64,000 bases of DNA from K189A clade bacterium (GTDB taxonomy: Bacteria; Pseudomonadota; Gammaproteobacteria; Pseudomonadales; Azotimanducaceae): NCBI GenBank assembly GCA_902631405.1, contig CACOYI010000002.1, forward strand, positions 1-64,000. The letters are read 5' to 3'. Positions 18,551 through 26,239 of this stretch are shown in pieces. Made by a program: the position numbers and the translations under genes. Within the stretch, counting starts at the first letter, position 1. Each line of letters opens with the position of its first letter. Under the pieces are notes generated by a model. The model saw only the letters and a list, made by a program, of their open reading frames with translations. It was not told the origin of the DNA and did not search any database.

Positions 18551-19750
18551 ATGTCACTTACTCAAGCAGAACTGAAGGATTTTGAACAACAGGCCGACAT
18601 TTGGTTCGCTGAGAACAAACCAAAGAGACCTGATTTTATTCTGCCTGAAACCTTCATGGAGGTTGGATCAGATCAACAGTTCCATTATTTACGAGACTGG
18701 CAAGCGAAAGTCTATGAAGCCGGCTATGTAGGAATGGCCTGGCCGAAAGAATATGGAGGGGGCGGAAAAGAGCAGAGCTTGCAAGATATCGCGACAAAAG
18801 TCATGGCGAAACACAGGGTGCCGTTTCTGCCGAATACAATTGGGCTGAACTGGGCGGGCCCTTTAATCCTTAGCATGGGCACCGAAGAGGAAAAACAGAA
18901 ATATATCAAGGGGATCTTGAGCGCCGAAGACATATGGTGCCAAGGGTTTTCGGAACCTGATCATGGATCAGACCTCGGCAGCGCTCAATGCCGCGCGGTG
19001 AAAGATGGTGATGAGTACGTGATCAATGGCTCAAAAATCTGGACAAGTCTTGGCAGTTACGCGAAGTACATGATTCTAATTGCGAGAACTTCTAACGAGG
19101 ACACAAGTAAGTATGCGGGCCTAAGTTTTTTCTTGGCGCCAATGGATGCGGAGGGCGTCGAGCCAAGACCAATCAAAAAGCTAACGGGAGAATATGGATT
19201 TTGTCAGACCTTTTTTAACGATGCGAGAATTCCTGCCACATCACTGATGGGTAAAGAAGGAGAGGGTTGGAAAGTAGCAATGGCTACCCTCATGTTCGAA
19301 AGAGGAGCGACTGGCGGCCAGGCAGGCGGATTAGCGATGATGGATTTGAGCATCAACGATATCGTCGAGCTTGCTAGGAGAACAAAGAGGAACGGTCGTC
19401 CGGCGATAGAAGATAATCATGTGCGCTCTCAACTCGTCGAACTGATAACGGAGTCAAAGAACAATTCCTTAATGAGTGCGAGATCAAAGATATCAGCCCT
19501 CGCGACCGATTGGCCGGCGGCGGTAGATATGTCTGGCAAATTGCGCAGCAGTGAGTTAAAGAGGAGGATGTGTCAGTTCGCGTTATCTTTGCAGGGGGCC
19601 AATGGCTCGCGATTTATTGGTAGTGATGCCATTGATGGAGGTATGTGGCAGAGGTCGTATCTGAATGCTTTTTCCGGAACCATAGGTGGTGGAACAAGTC
19701 AGATACAGCACAATATCATCGGAGAGAGGGTATTGGGTCTGCCGAAGTAG
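18551..19750 (+). CDS. Acyl-CoA dehydrogenase, first of an adjacent pair
   Basis: FAD enzyme of 399 aa introducing a 2,3 double bond in an acyl-CoA. Seen: WPKEYGGGG, WCQGFSEPDHGSDLGSAQCRA, and a C-terminal FSGTIGGGTSQIQHNIIGERVLGLP. The middle region lacks the R-x-Q-F-G motif of ordinary homotetrameric enzymes, while the next gene product carries a version of it. This resembles alpha/beta heteromeric dehydrogenases used for steroid or isoprenoid side chains. 27 bp separate the two genes. A GGGG-rich RBS precedes the ATG. Confidence 0.88.
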   Translation: MSLTQAELKDFEQQADIWFAENKPKRPDFILPETFMEVGSDQQFHYLRDWQAKVYEAGYVGMAWPKEYGGGGKEQSLQDIATKVMAKHRVPFLPNTIGLNWAGPLILSMGTEEEKQKYIKGILSAEDIWCQGFSEPDHGSDLGSAQCRAVKDGDEYVINGSKIWTSLGSYAKYMILIARTSNEDTSKYAGLSFFLAPMDAEGVEPRPIKKLTGEYGFCQTFFNDARIPATSLMGKEGEGWKVAMATLMFERGATGGQAGGLAMMDLSINDIVELARRTKRNGRPAIEDNHVRSQLVELITESKNNSLMSARSKISALATDWPAAVDMSGKLRSSELKRRMCQFALSLQGANGSRFIGSDAIDGGMWQRSYLNAFSGTIGGGTSQIQHNIIGERVLGLPK

Positions 19751-19777
19751 CAAGCAAAAAGACGTTCGGGGGAGGAG

Positions 19778-20893
19778 ATGTCGATAATTGATTTTAGTGA
19801 AGAGCAGTCGATGCTGCTTGAGACCGCAAACCAGTTCTGTCGAGAAAACTCGACAATCAGTGTAGTCAGAACTCAGATAGATAAAGAAGAGAGTGTAGAC
19901 GCGGAACTATGGTCCAGGATTGTGGAGTTAGGTTGGCTAGGCGTCTCCATCCCTGAAACTTATGGCGGTCTTGGAATGGGTCTGGCTGGAGCTGTTCCCA
20001 TTGTAGAAAGTATGGGCAAGTACTTGATGGGATCACCCTATACGTCCTGCATCCTAACCGCAGAGGTAATACTTTCATGTGCCTCGGAGGAGCAAAAAAA
20101 CCAGTGGCTGCCCAAAATAATAGAGGGCTCTGTTGCAACGACAGCGTTAACCGAAGAAGACGGTAACTGGCGTCTCGAAGAAATCTCTTCAAGAGCCGAA
20201 AAAGATGGAAAAAATCTGGTTCTTACTGGAAGCAAGTGTTTCGTCATGGATGGACCAATGGCCAGTCTCTACGTCGTTTCGGTTATATATGAGGGAAAAC
20301 CCCGTCTCGTATTCGCGACTGGTGATCAAGTAACAGCAGGACGGTTGACTCGAGAGAATGTGATAGATGAGACGAGAAGGAGTTATCGCCTTGAATTAGA
20401 TGGCTTAGTCATTCCCGAGTCTCAATTGCTCCAAGGTGCTGACTTCTCAAGAATCGAGGTGGCCGCAATGCTGATGTTAGTCGCGGAAATGTCAGGCGGT
20501 TTATCCGGTGTATTGCACGTTATCATCGATTATCTGACTACGAGAAAGCAGTTCGATAAATACATTGGCAGTTATCAATCGCTAAAGCATCCTACGGTGC
20601 AAATTCTGCTTTCCCAGGAGGCTTGCAGGTCGCATTTGTATCACGCTGCAACACAGATTACTGAAAACTCAGCAGATGCAGTAGCAGCGATTCGCATGGC
20701 AAAAGCTCAAGGGGCTGAGGCGTTTGCCTTTGCCGGCGACAGAGCTGTTCAATTTCATGGTGGGTTTGGTTTTACGTATGAATGTGATGCACAACTCTTT
20801 CTGAGGCGGGCTTTATGGTGTCAATACCAATTCGGCGACTCCGCTTATCACAACGAGTTGTTGGCCCCGCTTCTGCTGAACGAAGTCGTTTAG
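19778..20893 (+). CDS. Acyl-CoA dehydrogenase, second of an adjacent pair
   Basis: 371 aa. N-terminal IDFSEEQSMLLETANQF, middle TEEDGNW (degenerate compared with the usual EP.AGSD substrate loop), TRKQFDKYIGSYQSLKH flavin-contact helix and C-terminal AVQFHGGFGFTYECDAQLFLRRAL are visible. The altered substrate loop together with the kept RKQF helix suggests it complements the preceding paralogue in one heteromer (inference). Upstream GGGGAGG gives a strong RBS. A GST gene follows after 23 bp. Confidence 0.87.
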   Translation: MSIIDFSEEQSMLLETANQFCRENSTISVVRTQIDKEESVDAELWSRIVELGWLGVSIPETYGGLGMGLAGAVPIVESMGKYLMGSPYTSCILTAEVILSCASEEQKNQWLPKIIEGSVATTALTEEDGNWRLEEISSRAEKDGKNLVLTGSKCFVMDGPMASLYVVSVIYEGKPRLVFATGDQVTAGRLTRENVIDETRRSYRLELDGLVIPESQLLQGADFSRIEVAAMLMLVAEMSGGLSGVLHVIIDYLTTRKQFDKYIGSYQSLKHPTVQILLSQEACRSHLYHAATQITENSADAVAAIRMAKAQGAEAFAFAGDRAVQFHGGFGFTYECDAQLFLRRALWCQYQFGDSAYHNELLAPLLLNEVV

Positions 20894-20916
20894 AACAATT
20901 GAACTGAGGTAAGGAA

Positions 20917-21534
20917 ATGAAACTTTATCATTGCAAAGATGCTCGCTCGCTACGTCCACTATGGACCCTGGAAGAGATGGGCTTGGAATATGAGTTGATC
21001 AATATGGAGTTTCCTCCAAGGTTTACCTACCCTGGGTATCTCGATCTGAATCCTGTGGGAACTGTCCCAACCTTTGTCGATGGTGATCTGGTGATGACCG
21101 AATCTTCCGGGATTTGTCATTACCTCGTAGAAAAGTATGGACCTACGCCGATCGGAGCGTCTTTGGAGGAGCCCCATTATGGAGATTATCTGAACTGGCT
21201 TTACCGGAGTGATGCAACTCTTACCTTTCCCCAAACTTTGGTGCTCCGATACACCCGTCTCGAGCCGGAAGAGCGTCGAATTCCTCAGGTTGTGGAAGAT
21301 TATTCTATCTGGTACTTCTCGCGCTTGAGATCGGTTGAACAGGCGCTTGAGGGGAAAGATTATCTGGTGGCTAATAAATTCACGATTGCCGATATCGCGG
21401 TAGGGTACGCTCTATTCCTCGGCGTCTCTTTAGGGCTTGATGAGCGATATAAACCCAACTGTAAGCGTTACTTAGAGATGCTGATGGAAAGGCCAGCTTT
21501 TAAATCGGCGCGGATAAAGCAAGAACAGTCGTAG
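20917..21534 (+). CDS. Glutathione S-transferase family protein
   Basis: 205 aa with an N-terminal thioredoxin-like domain (SLRPLWTLEEMGLEYELI, GTVPTFVDGDLVMTESSGICHYL with the Glu-Ser glutathione-binding pair) and an all-helical C-terminal domain. Cytoplasmic. Its place right after two acyl-CoA dehydrogenases suggests a role in the same catabolic route, perhaps handling an electrophilic intermediate, but this is inference. GGTAAGGA provides the RBS. Confidence 0.87.
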   Translation: MKLYHCKDARSLRPLWTLEEMGLEYELINMEFPPRFTYPGYLDLNPVGTVPTFVDGDLVMTESSGICHYLVEKYGPTPIGASLEEPHYGDYLNWLYRSDATLTFPQTLVLRYTRLEPEERRIPQVVEDYSIWYFSRLRSVEQALEGKDYLVANKFTIADIAVGYALFLGVSLGLDERYKPNCKRYLEMLMERPAFKSARIKQEQS

Positions 21535-21544
21535 AGACAAGAGA

Positions 21545-22540
21545 TTGAAGGTAAACACCTCGATTCCTGCCGATGACCTCAACGCAGTCGGTTTGGCTGC
21601 GAGAAATGCTCAAGAATCTGGGTTCTCAGGAATCTCGACCCAGGAGAATCGACAAGATCCATTTTTGCCTCTCGCAGTAGCTGCATCCCAGACTGAGTTA
21701 TTAGAGATAAGAACGAGTATCGCGATCGCATTCGCAAGAAGCCCGATGGTGGCGGCGAATCTTTCCTGGGATTTGCATCGTGCCAGCGGTGGTAGATTCA
21801 CCCTAGGATTAGGTAGTCAAGTCAAGGGACACAATGTCCGCCGTTTTAGCGTGCCATGGAGCGCGCCGGCACCACGAATGAGAGAGTACGTTCAGTCTAT
21901 TAGAGCCATCTGGGATTGTTGGCAGAACGGAACAAAACTCGATTACCAGGGTGAGCATTACCAGTTTAGTTTAATGACACCCAATTTCACCCCCGAGCCG
22001 CTCGAAGGTGACCTTCCAAAACTTCAAATCGCTGCTGTTGGCCCGGTGATGATGAGAGTAGCAGCCGAGGAGTGCGATGGTGTCATGTTGCATGCTTTTT
22101 GTACGCGGCCCTATTTGGATCAGGTTGTCATTCCCAAACTGGAGGAAGCTTTAGCGGCGAAGGGTAAAGATCGCGATAAATTCGAAATATCAGGTGGCGG
22201 ATTCATAGTTAGTGGCAAAGATGACGAAGCAGTCTCCAAGATGTTCGAGTGGGTAAGAATGCGAGTTGGCTTCTATGGCTCGACACCCTCATATTGGCCG
22301 GTCTTTGAGGTGCATGGTTGGGAAGACTTGGGATTGAAATTGAACGACATGTCGAAGAAGGGTCAGTGGGAGCAGATGACGAAAGAAATATCAGATGAGG
22401 TGGTAAACGAGTTTTGTGCGGTTGGGCGATATGACCAGATAGCGTCAGAAATAGCGAAGCGTTTTCAGGGACCTATTGACGTTGTGTCCTTGCCACCGGA
22501 TGCGCCGCAGGAATTAATCAAAGAACTGAGAGGAAAATAA
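21545..22540 (+). CDS. LLM-class flavin-dependent oxidoreductase (TIGR03617-like)
   Basis: 331 aa luciferase-like (beta/alpha)8 protein using FMN or F420. Start TTG at 21545, 10 bp after the GST stop. Features are GFSGISTQENRQDPFLPLAVAA, IAIAFARSPM, GGRFTLGLGSQVKGHNVRRF and the insert PKLQIAAVGPVMMRVAAEECDG. Relatives are often annotated as F420-dependent, but cofactor use in a gammaproteobacterium cannot be assumed. Last gene of the plus-strand catabolic operon. Confidence 0.85.
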   Translation: MKVNTSIPADDLNAVGLAARNAQESGFSGISTQENRQDPFLPLAVAASQTELLEIRTSIAIAFARSPMVAANLSWDLHRASGGRFTLGLGSQVKGHNVRRFSVPWSAPAPRMREYVQSIRAIWDCWQNGTKLDYQGEHYQFSLMTPNFTPEPLEGDLPKLQIAAVGPVMMRVAAEECDGVMLHAFCTRPYLDQVVIPKLEEALAAKGKDRDKFEISGGGFIVSGKDDEAVSKMFEWVRMRVGFYGSTPSYWPVFEVHGWEDLGLKLNDMSKKGQWEQMTKEISDEVVNEFCAVGRYDQIASEIAKRFQGPIDVVSLPPDAPQELIKELRGK

Positions 22541-22556
22541 AGAAGCAGTCTTTTTC

Positions 22557-22667
22557 TTAAAGGAAGGGTATCCAGCTTGCCGCGAAGAGTGAGACAGCCA
22601 AGATAGCCACTATCCCGTACTTGGTCACAAATGCTGCACTGATTAACGAAGGCTTGGTTTGTTTCAT
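22557..22667 (-). CDS. 36-residue single-pass membrane peptide behind a Fur-type promoter
   Basis: Short open frame reading MKQTKPSLISAAF.. to ..AASWIPFL. It has a basic N-terminus, one hydrophobic helix (about residues 12-32) and an aromatic C-terminus, a classic small inner-membrane protein layout. Its ATG lies about 29 nt downstream of the start predicted from a well-formed promoter whose spacer is a Fur-like palindrome. The Shine-Dalgarno is weak (ACGCTGAT), so the transcript might alternatively be an iron-responsive small RNA. No family recognised. It sits at the left border of the iron/haem island. Confidence 0.5.
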   Translation of the reverse strand: MKQTKPSLISAAFVTKYGIVAILAVSLFAASWIPFL

Positions 22668-22702
22668 ATCAGCGTTAAACCGAAAAACGTTTGATTGAGC
22701 TA

Positions 22703-22731
22703 AATGTAAATGAGAATCATTCCTATTTCAA
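22703..22731 (-). promoter_or_regulatory. Fur-box promoter of the 36-residue peptide
   Basis: On the minus strand TTGAAA (22731-22726), 17-bp spacer and TACATT (22708-22703). The spacer contains AATGAGAATCATT, and the 19-mer at 22706-22724 matches 13 of 19 positions of the Fur consensus GATAATGATAATCATTATC. Bound Fur would block RNA polymerase when iron is plentiful. Confidence 0.7.
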
Positions 22732-22769
22732 GACGAAAAGTCGCCATTTAGAAATTTTTTTAAGTTAGC

Positions 22770-23378
22770 CTAGAGATTCTTTTGATAGTCCTTCTCAATT
22801 TCTGCATCAACTAAGGCAGCGATTTTGGGATCGGCGTCGCTGCGTTTTACAAACATCTTGCCGAAAGAAACGTTTCCCCTCTCAGGCCAACTGTCTGGCT
22901 GCCACAGTTTTGACCGGATTAATGCTTTACCGCAGTGAAAGAAACACTCCTCGATCTCGACACGAGTCGCGAGAAGGGCCGGTCGACCTCGGGCCGCCAG
23001 CCTGTCTAGAACATCGGCATCATCTATCAACTCTGCTCTGCCATTTATCCTCAAGGTCTCCCGGGTATTTGGTACAAAAAATATCAGTCCGATAGTGGGG
23101 TTATCCAGAATGTTTAGGTGCCCATCAGCGAGTTTATTGCCCGGCCTGTCGGGAATAAGCAAGGTTTTGTTGTCCTCGGCGATAACAAAACCTGGTTGAT
23201 CTCCTTTTGGGGATGCATCCAGGTTATTTTCTGATGATGAGGTGGTCATAACTAAAAATGGAGAAGCATTGATGAATTCGAGGGCCTCTTCGTTCAGAGA
23301 TTTATACTTCTTCGTCTCTGTTGAAGGGTGCGGGCTGCCGATCTTTGCTCTCAGACTCTCTATTGTTGTTATCTGCAT
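22770..23378 (-). CDS. Pyridoxamine 5'-phosphate oxidase-family flavoprotein
   Basis: 202 aa split-barrel FMN protein of the larger MSMEG_1061-like subgroup: SPFLVMTTSSSENNLDASPKGD, NKTLLIPDRPGNKLADGHLNIL, TLRINGRAELIDD and the C-terminal CGKALIRSKLWQPD. Such proteins are common as general FMN or haem-linked oxidoreductases. Its Fur-type promoter and its place opposite a DUF2470 gene suggest a role in haem handling. HugZ-type haem enzymes fuse these two modules. Substrate is inferred, not shown. Confidence 0.83.
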   Translation of the reverse strand: MQITTIESLRAKIGSPHPSTETKKYKSLNEEALEFINASPFLVMTTSSSENNLDASPKGDQPGFVIAEDNKTLLIPDRPGNKLADGHLNILDNPTIGLIFFVPNTRETLRINGRAELIDDADVLDRLAARGRPALLATRVEIEECFFHCGKALIRSKLWQPDSWPERGNVSFGKMFVKRSDADPKIAALVDAEIEKDYQKNL

Positions 23379-23404
23379 GAATTCTTTCCCAAAGTTACTT
23401 TAGT

Positions 23405-23433
23405 GTTCTAATACAAATGAAAATCATTCGCAA
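23405..23433 (-). promoter_or_regulatory. Fur-box promoter between PPOX and DUF2470 genes
   Basis: Minus-strand TTGCGA (23433-23428), 17-bp spacer, TAGAAC (23410-23405). The spacer holds AATGAAAATCATT, and the 19-mer at 23413-23431 matches 13 of 19 Fur consensus positions. The same operator could also repress the divergent DUF2470 gene. Confidence 0.62.
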
Positions 23434-23483
23434 TTGAATGCCCTAGCTTTTATGCTCTTCACCCTATAACTGACGAGAAAGAA

Positions 23484-23801
23484 ATGACACCTTCTGACAA
23501 GCTTGAAATGTTAAGTGATGAGGAAAAAGCAGAAATCATTGATCATATGAATAGCGACCACGCTGACGCTGTCTTAACTTACGTGCACTTTTTTGGTAAC
23601 CGAGAGGATGCTCTGTCGGCAAGTCTTACGTCGGTCACCGAGGAAAAGATGCATATCAATATGATTTGTGACGATGGCGAGGGTGGCCAAACCAACGAAG
23701 CTATAGCGATTAACCTTAGCCGTCGAGTCGGAAATATCAAGGAAGCAGAACGAGTCATGGTCGAAATGGTCTTTACAGCAAGAGGAACTCTGGAGCACTA
23801 A
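23484..23801 (+). CDS. Stand-alone DUF2470 protein (HugZ C-terminal-like)
   Basis: 105 aa consisting almost only of the DUF2470 domain: EEKAEIIDHMNSDHADAVLTYV near the N-terminus, with the conserved MNxDH and its histidines. In HugZ-like haem-utilisation enzymes this domain follows a PPOX barrel and helps bind haem. Here it is encoded separately, flanked by two PPOX genes on the other strand. The 3' end overlaps the convergent PPOX gene by 4 bp. Probably cytoplasmic haem binding or degradation (inference). Confidence 0.82.
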   Translation: MTPSDKLEMLSDEEKAEIIDHMNSDHADAVLTYVHFFGNREDALSASLTSVTEEKMHINMICDDGEGGQTNEAIAINLSRRVGNIKEAERVMVEMVFTARGTLEH

Positions 23802-24220
23802 GCGGAGTAATCCCAGGAAGTTATAGAGAAATTTTCAATTTTTATGTAACAAGCCCCTTCAGAAACTGAAGTCGGTAGGTCGTCTTGCGGAACACCTCTT
23901 TTGGTAGCCGCCAGGCGACTGATAGACAGCCTATCCTCTGTCTCTCTAACTATCATTGCGTGTCCTCTCAATAAAACCCCGCGAATATCTGTCATGGTTG
24001 ATCCAGATTCCAGACAAACAGATACCTTATCGTTCCTCTCGATATTCCTAACTTTTTGAGTTGCGTCCCGACAACCCATGTAGATGGTGTCCTCATCCCG
24101 GAAATAGCCAATGGTAATTGAGTGAGGGAATCCGTCTTTGCCTATAGTGCAAAGATTGGCCCAGCCAGGTTTGCTGTCTATGAAATCATAGGCCTCTTCT
24201 TTAGACATGTTTTTAGCCAT
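23798..24220 (-). CDS. Small PPOX-family FMN-binding protein
   Basis: About 140 aa from the ATG at 24220, chosen over 24280 because GGGGA sits just upstream and the split barrel then starts normally (MSKEEAYDFIDSKPGWANLCTIGKDGFPHS). Further motifs are TIYMGCRDATQKVRNIERNDKVSVCLE and RGVLLRGHAMIV. It resembles small nitroreductase/F420-like PPOX proteins. It lies back to back with the DUF2470 gene (4-bp overlap of 3' ends) and divergent from sodN. Confidence 0.8.
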   Translation of the reverse strand: MAKNMSKEEAYDFIDSKPGWANLCTIGKDGFPHSITIGYFRDEDTIYMGCRDATQKVRNIERNDKVSVCLESGSTMTDIRGVLLRGHAMIVRETEDRLSISRLAATKRGVPQDDLPTSVSEGACYIKIENFSITSWDYSA

Positions 24221-24328
24221 GTGGTTCCCCGTAAAAACGTAATTCACATTAAAAATATAGCCATGTGTGCTACATTTCAAACATAGAGGACATATTTCAG
24301 ATCCATTTAGATAAACAGGAGAACTAAC

Positions 24329-24802
24329 ATGCTAAGGATAGAAACTGTTCAAGCTCACTGCGATATTCCATGCAAGATCTACGATCCAAGTCTTCCCCAG
24401 GTAGCGGCCCTCAGCGTTGCGAGATTGCTGGATCTCATTCAGGAAATTGATCTAGCAGGGGGATCGGATGTTGCGCAAGCGGCACAGCTTTCTAGGTTAG
24501 TTAGTCAGAAGGAAGAGCAAGCAACTATTGTGAAAGACGAGATTAGGATTATCTGGGGAGACTATTTTAAAGATCCTCAAATAGAGGCCTTCCCAGACAT
24601 TCATTCATTGGTTCACTCGATCATGATGACCGCTTCAAAATGTAAGCAAAACGTTGATCCAGCGAATGGCGTCGAATTAGTAAGTATGGTGAACCGATTT
24701 GCAGAGATATTTTGGGAGACGAAGGGGATCAAGACGAAGATGGTGACAGCACCATATCCCCCCGCGTTGCCGGTAGCGCAACCAATACTCGAGGATGCTT
24801 AA
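24329..24802 (+). CDS. sodN: Nickel superoxide dismutase
   Basis: Dismutates superoxide using nickel. 157 aa. The nickel hook HCDIPCKIYDP follows a nine-residue leader (MLRIETVQA) that must be removed so that His10, Cys11 and Cys15 become His1, Cys2 and Cys6 of the mature enzyme. The rest is a four-helix bundle with IMMTASKCKQNVDP and FAEIFWETKGI typical of the family. Overlaps sodX by 8 bp. Being iron-free, it suits the iron-limitation genes around it. RBS AGGAGAA. Confidence 0.96.
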   Translation: MLRIETVQAHCDIPCKIYDPSLPQVAALSVARLLDLIQEIDLAGGSDVAQAAQLSRLVSQKEEQATIVKDEIRIIWGDYFKDPQIEAFPDIHSLVHSIMMTASKCKQNVDPANGVELVSMVNRFAEIFWETKGIKTKMVTAPYPPALPVAQPILEDA

Positions 24803-25100
24803 ACTATATAAAGTTAAAGGGCACAGCATGTCCCCCACGCTGCTATCAGGCGACTTGGTTCTGGTATGTGGTTGGTTAAAACCCAAAGTGGGAGATGTGG
24901 TAGTGGTCAATACTGAACAGGTCGGTTTGGTCATAAAACGGCTAATCGCTTTAGATGAGGACAGTTTGCAAGTTGCTGGGGATAATCTTTCCAGCGACTC
25001 ATCCATCAATCGTATTCCTTTGCCTAGAGACCGTCTAAAAGGGAAAGTGATCCTTGGAAAGGAGCAGCGACGTGGACTTAAGTTGATAAAAGCAGCGTAG
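24795..25100 (+). CDS. sodX: Ni-SOD maturation protease
   Basis: Small signal-peptidase-like (S26) serine protease that cleaves the SodN leader. 101 aa, with box B GHSMSPTLLSGD (nucleophile Ser11) and box D IKRLIAL (general base Lys49), followed by VAGDNLSSDSS. No transmembrane anchor, as in other SodX proteins, so it works in the cytoplasm. Its start lies inside the end of sodN, ensuring coupled synthesis. Confidence 0.93.
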   Translation: MLKLYKVKGHSMSPTLLSGDLVLVCGWLKPKVGDVVVVNTEQVGLVIKRLIALDEDSLQVAGDNLSSDSSINRIPLPRDRLKGKVILGKEQRRGLKLIKAA

Positions 25101-25173
25101 GACCAAAAGCACTTCGACGTTATCCCCGTTTGCTTTACACTCAGCGAACTTTTAACAAAAGGATCGAAAAGTA

Positions 25174-25629
25174 ATGAAGAAATTAGCATTAATACTAGGG
25201 CTGGTTTCCGTGCTGTTTGCCATGGTGGGGCGTTCGGTGTGGGCTGATGATTGCAGCTTGTCGGTAGAGGCCGGCGATACACTGGCTTATAACTTGACCT
25301 CAATGTCGGCCCCAGCGTCTTGCGAATCGGTCACGGTCACTCTGACGCACACTGGAAAGATGGCTGCCAATGTCATGGGACATAACTGGGTACTAGCGAA
25401 GGACGCAGACGTAAACGGGGTTGCCATGGACGGGTTGACCGCGGGGGCAGGGGCCGGCTATTTGAAAGCCGATGACTCGAGGATCCTGGCGGCGACAGGA
25501 TTGATTGGTGGTGGCGAAACATCGAGTGTCACCTTTTCAACGGCCGGCATGGTTGGAAGCGCGATGACCTTCTTTTGCACCTTCCCAGGGCACTCCTATG
25601 TCATGAAGGGTAAGTTTTCTATTGACTAA
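25174..25629 (+). CDS. Azurin
   Basis: Periplasmic blue-copper electron carrier. 151 aa with a Sec signal peptide ending SVWA-DD. Copper ligands are His70 (GHNWV, with Gly69), Cys135 and His140 (FFCTFPGH) and Met144, and the Cys27-Cys50 disulfide is kept. The long conserved tracts NVMGHNWVL, YLKADDSRI and FFCTFPGHS leave little doubt. 73 bp after sodX, with its own RBS (AAAGGA) and followed by an intrinsic terminator. Could replace a haem cytochrome c as electron donor when iron is short (inference). Confidence 0.96.
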   Translation: MKKLALILGLVSVLFAMVGRSVWADDCSLSVEAGDTLAYNLTSMSAPASCESVTVTLTHTGKMAANVMGHNWVLAKDADVNGVAMDGLTAGAGAGYLKADDSRILAATGLIGGGETSSVTFSTAGMVGSAMTFFCTFPGHSYVMKGKFSID

Positions 25630-25658
25630 GTAGAGTCTCGAAACCCGACTTAAAGAAT

Positions 25659-25685
25659 GCCGAGAGCACCTGCTCTCGGCTTTTT
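25659..25685 (+). terminator. Intrinsic terminator after azurin
   Basis: GCCGAGAGCA (25659-25668) and TGCTCTCGGC (25671-25680) form a perfect G+C-rich hairpin with a very tight loop, followed by TTTTT. It also separates the convergent membrane-protein gene. Confidence 0.92.
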
Positions 25686-25690
25686 CTTGG

Positions 25691-26092
25691 CTATTCTGCT
25701 CTAGCCTTCCGAGCCCAGATGAATGATTTGACGCAGCCCAACACGAAGACGGCCCCGGTAACCGCGAGCATCAGTTTGGACGCGCCCGCCACTAGGTTGG
25801 CAAAGGGGCCTCCGTCGGAGGCGAATCCACGGAAAAAGTCCAACCCACCGAGGAAAGCGAAAAGACCGAATATGACAGCGATATGCATCCAAAGCTTACT
25901 CCGAGCGGAGTCGATTTTGGCAAGGAGGCCCGAAATAAGTATAGGGGCTCCGATCATCGCTGGGATCCACGAAGTAATGGATTGAGATTCAAAGACAATA
26001 GAGAAAAAAGTTGCCCACATGATGAGGAATATCCCATAGGCAGCAGTAAAATTTGGCATTTCTGCTCCCATGAAGGTGAATTTATCTTCCAT
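25691..26092 (-). CDS. Four-helix inner-membrane protein of unknown function
   Basis: 133 aa with four predicted hydrophobic helices and motifs PNFTAAYGIFLIMWATFF, SITSWIPAMIGAPILISGLLA, LWMHIAVIFGLFAFLGG. I recall similar unnamed membrane proteins in many marine bacteria but no assigned function. It is divergent from the DUF6607 gene, and the Fur-like box between them may control both. Whether this gene belongs to haem uptake is unknown. Confidence 0.7.
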   Translation of the reverse strand: MEDKFTFMGAEMPNFTAAYGIFLIMWATFFSIVFESQSITSWIPAMIGAPILISGLLAKIDSARSKLWMHIAVIFGLFAFLGGLDFFRGFASDGGPFANLVAGASKLMLAVTGAVFVLGCVKSFIWARKARAE

Positions 26093-26191
26093 TTTTTTGT
26101 CCTTAATGTTGTTTGAAGATGATGTTATACGTTTGTACTAAAGCACAAGGTCGCACCGTTCACGTCGTTTCCATTTTATGAGGCGTATGAT

Positions 26192-26210
26192 AAGAACGAT
26201 AATCATTCTC
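26192..26210 (+). promoter_or_regulatory. Fur box before DUF6607 gene
   Basis: AAGAACGATAATCATTCTC matches 15 of 19 positions of the Fur consensus, the best in the window. A TATAAG -10-like hexamer lies at 26218-26223, 17 bp before the DUF6607 start codon, though no clear -35 is seen. The box may also act on the divergent membrane-protein gene. Confidence 0.72.
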
Positions 26211-26239
26211 ATCAACGTATAAGATTTAGGGGCTGATAG

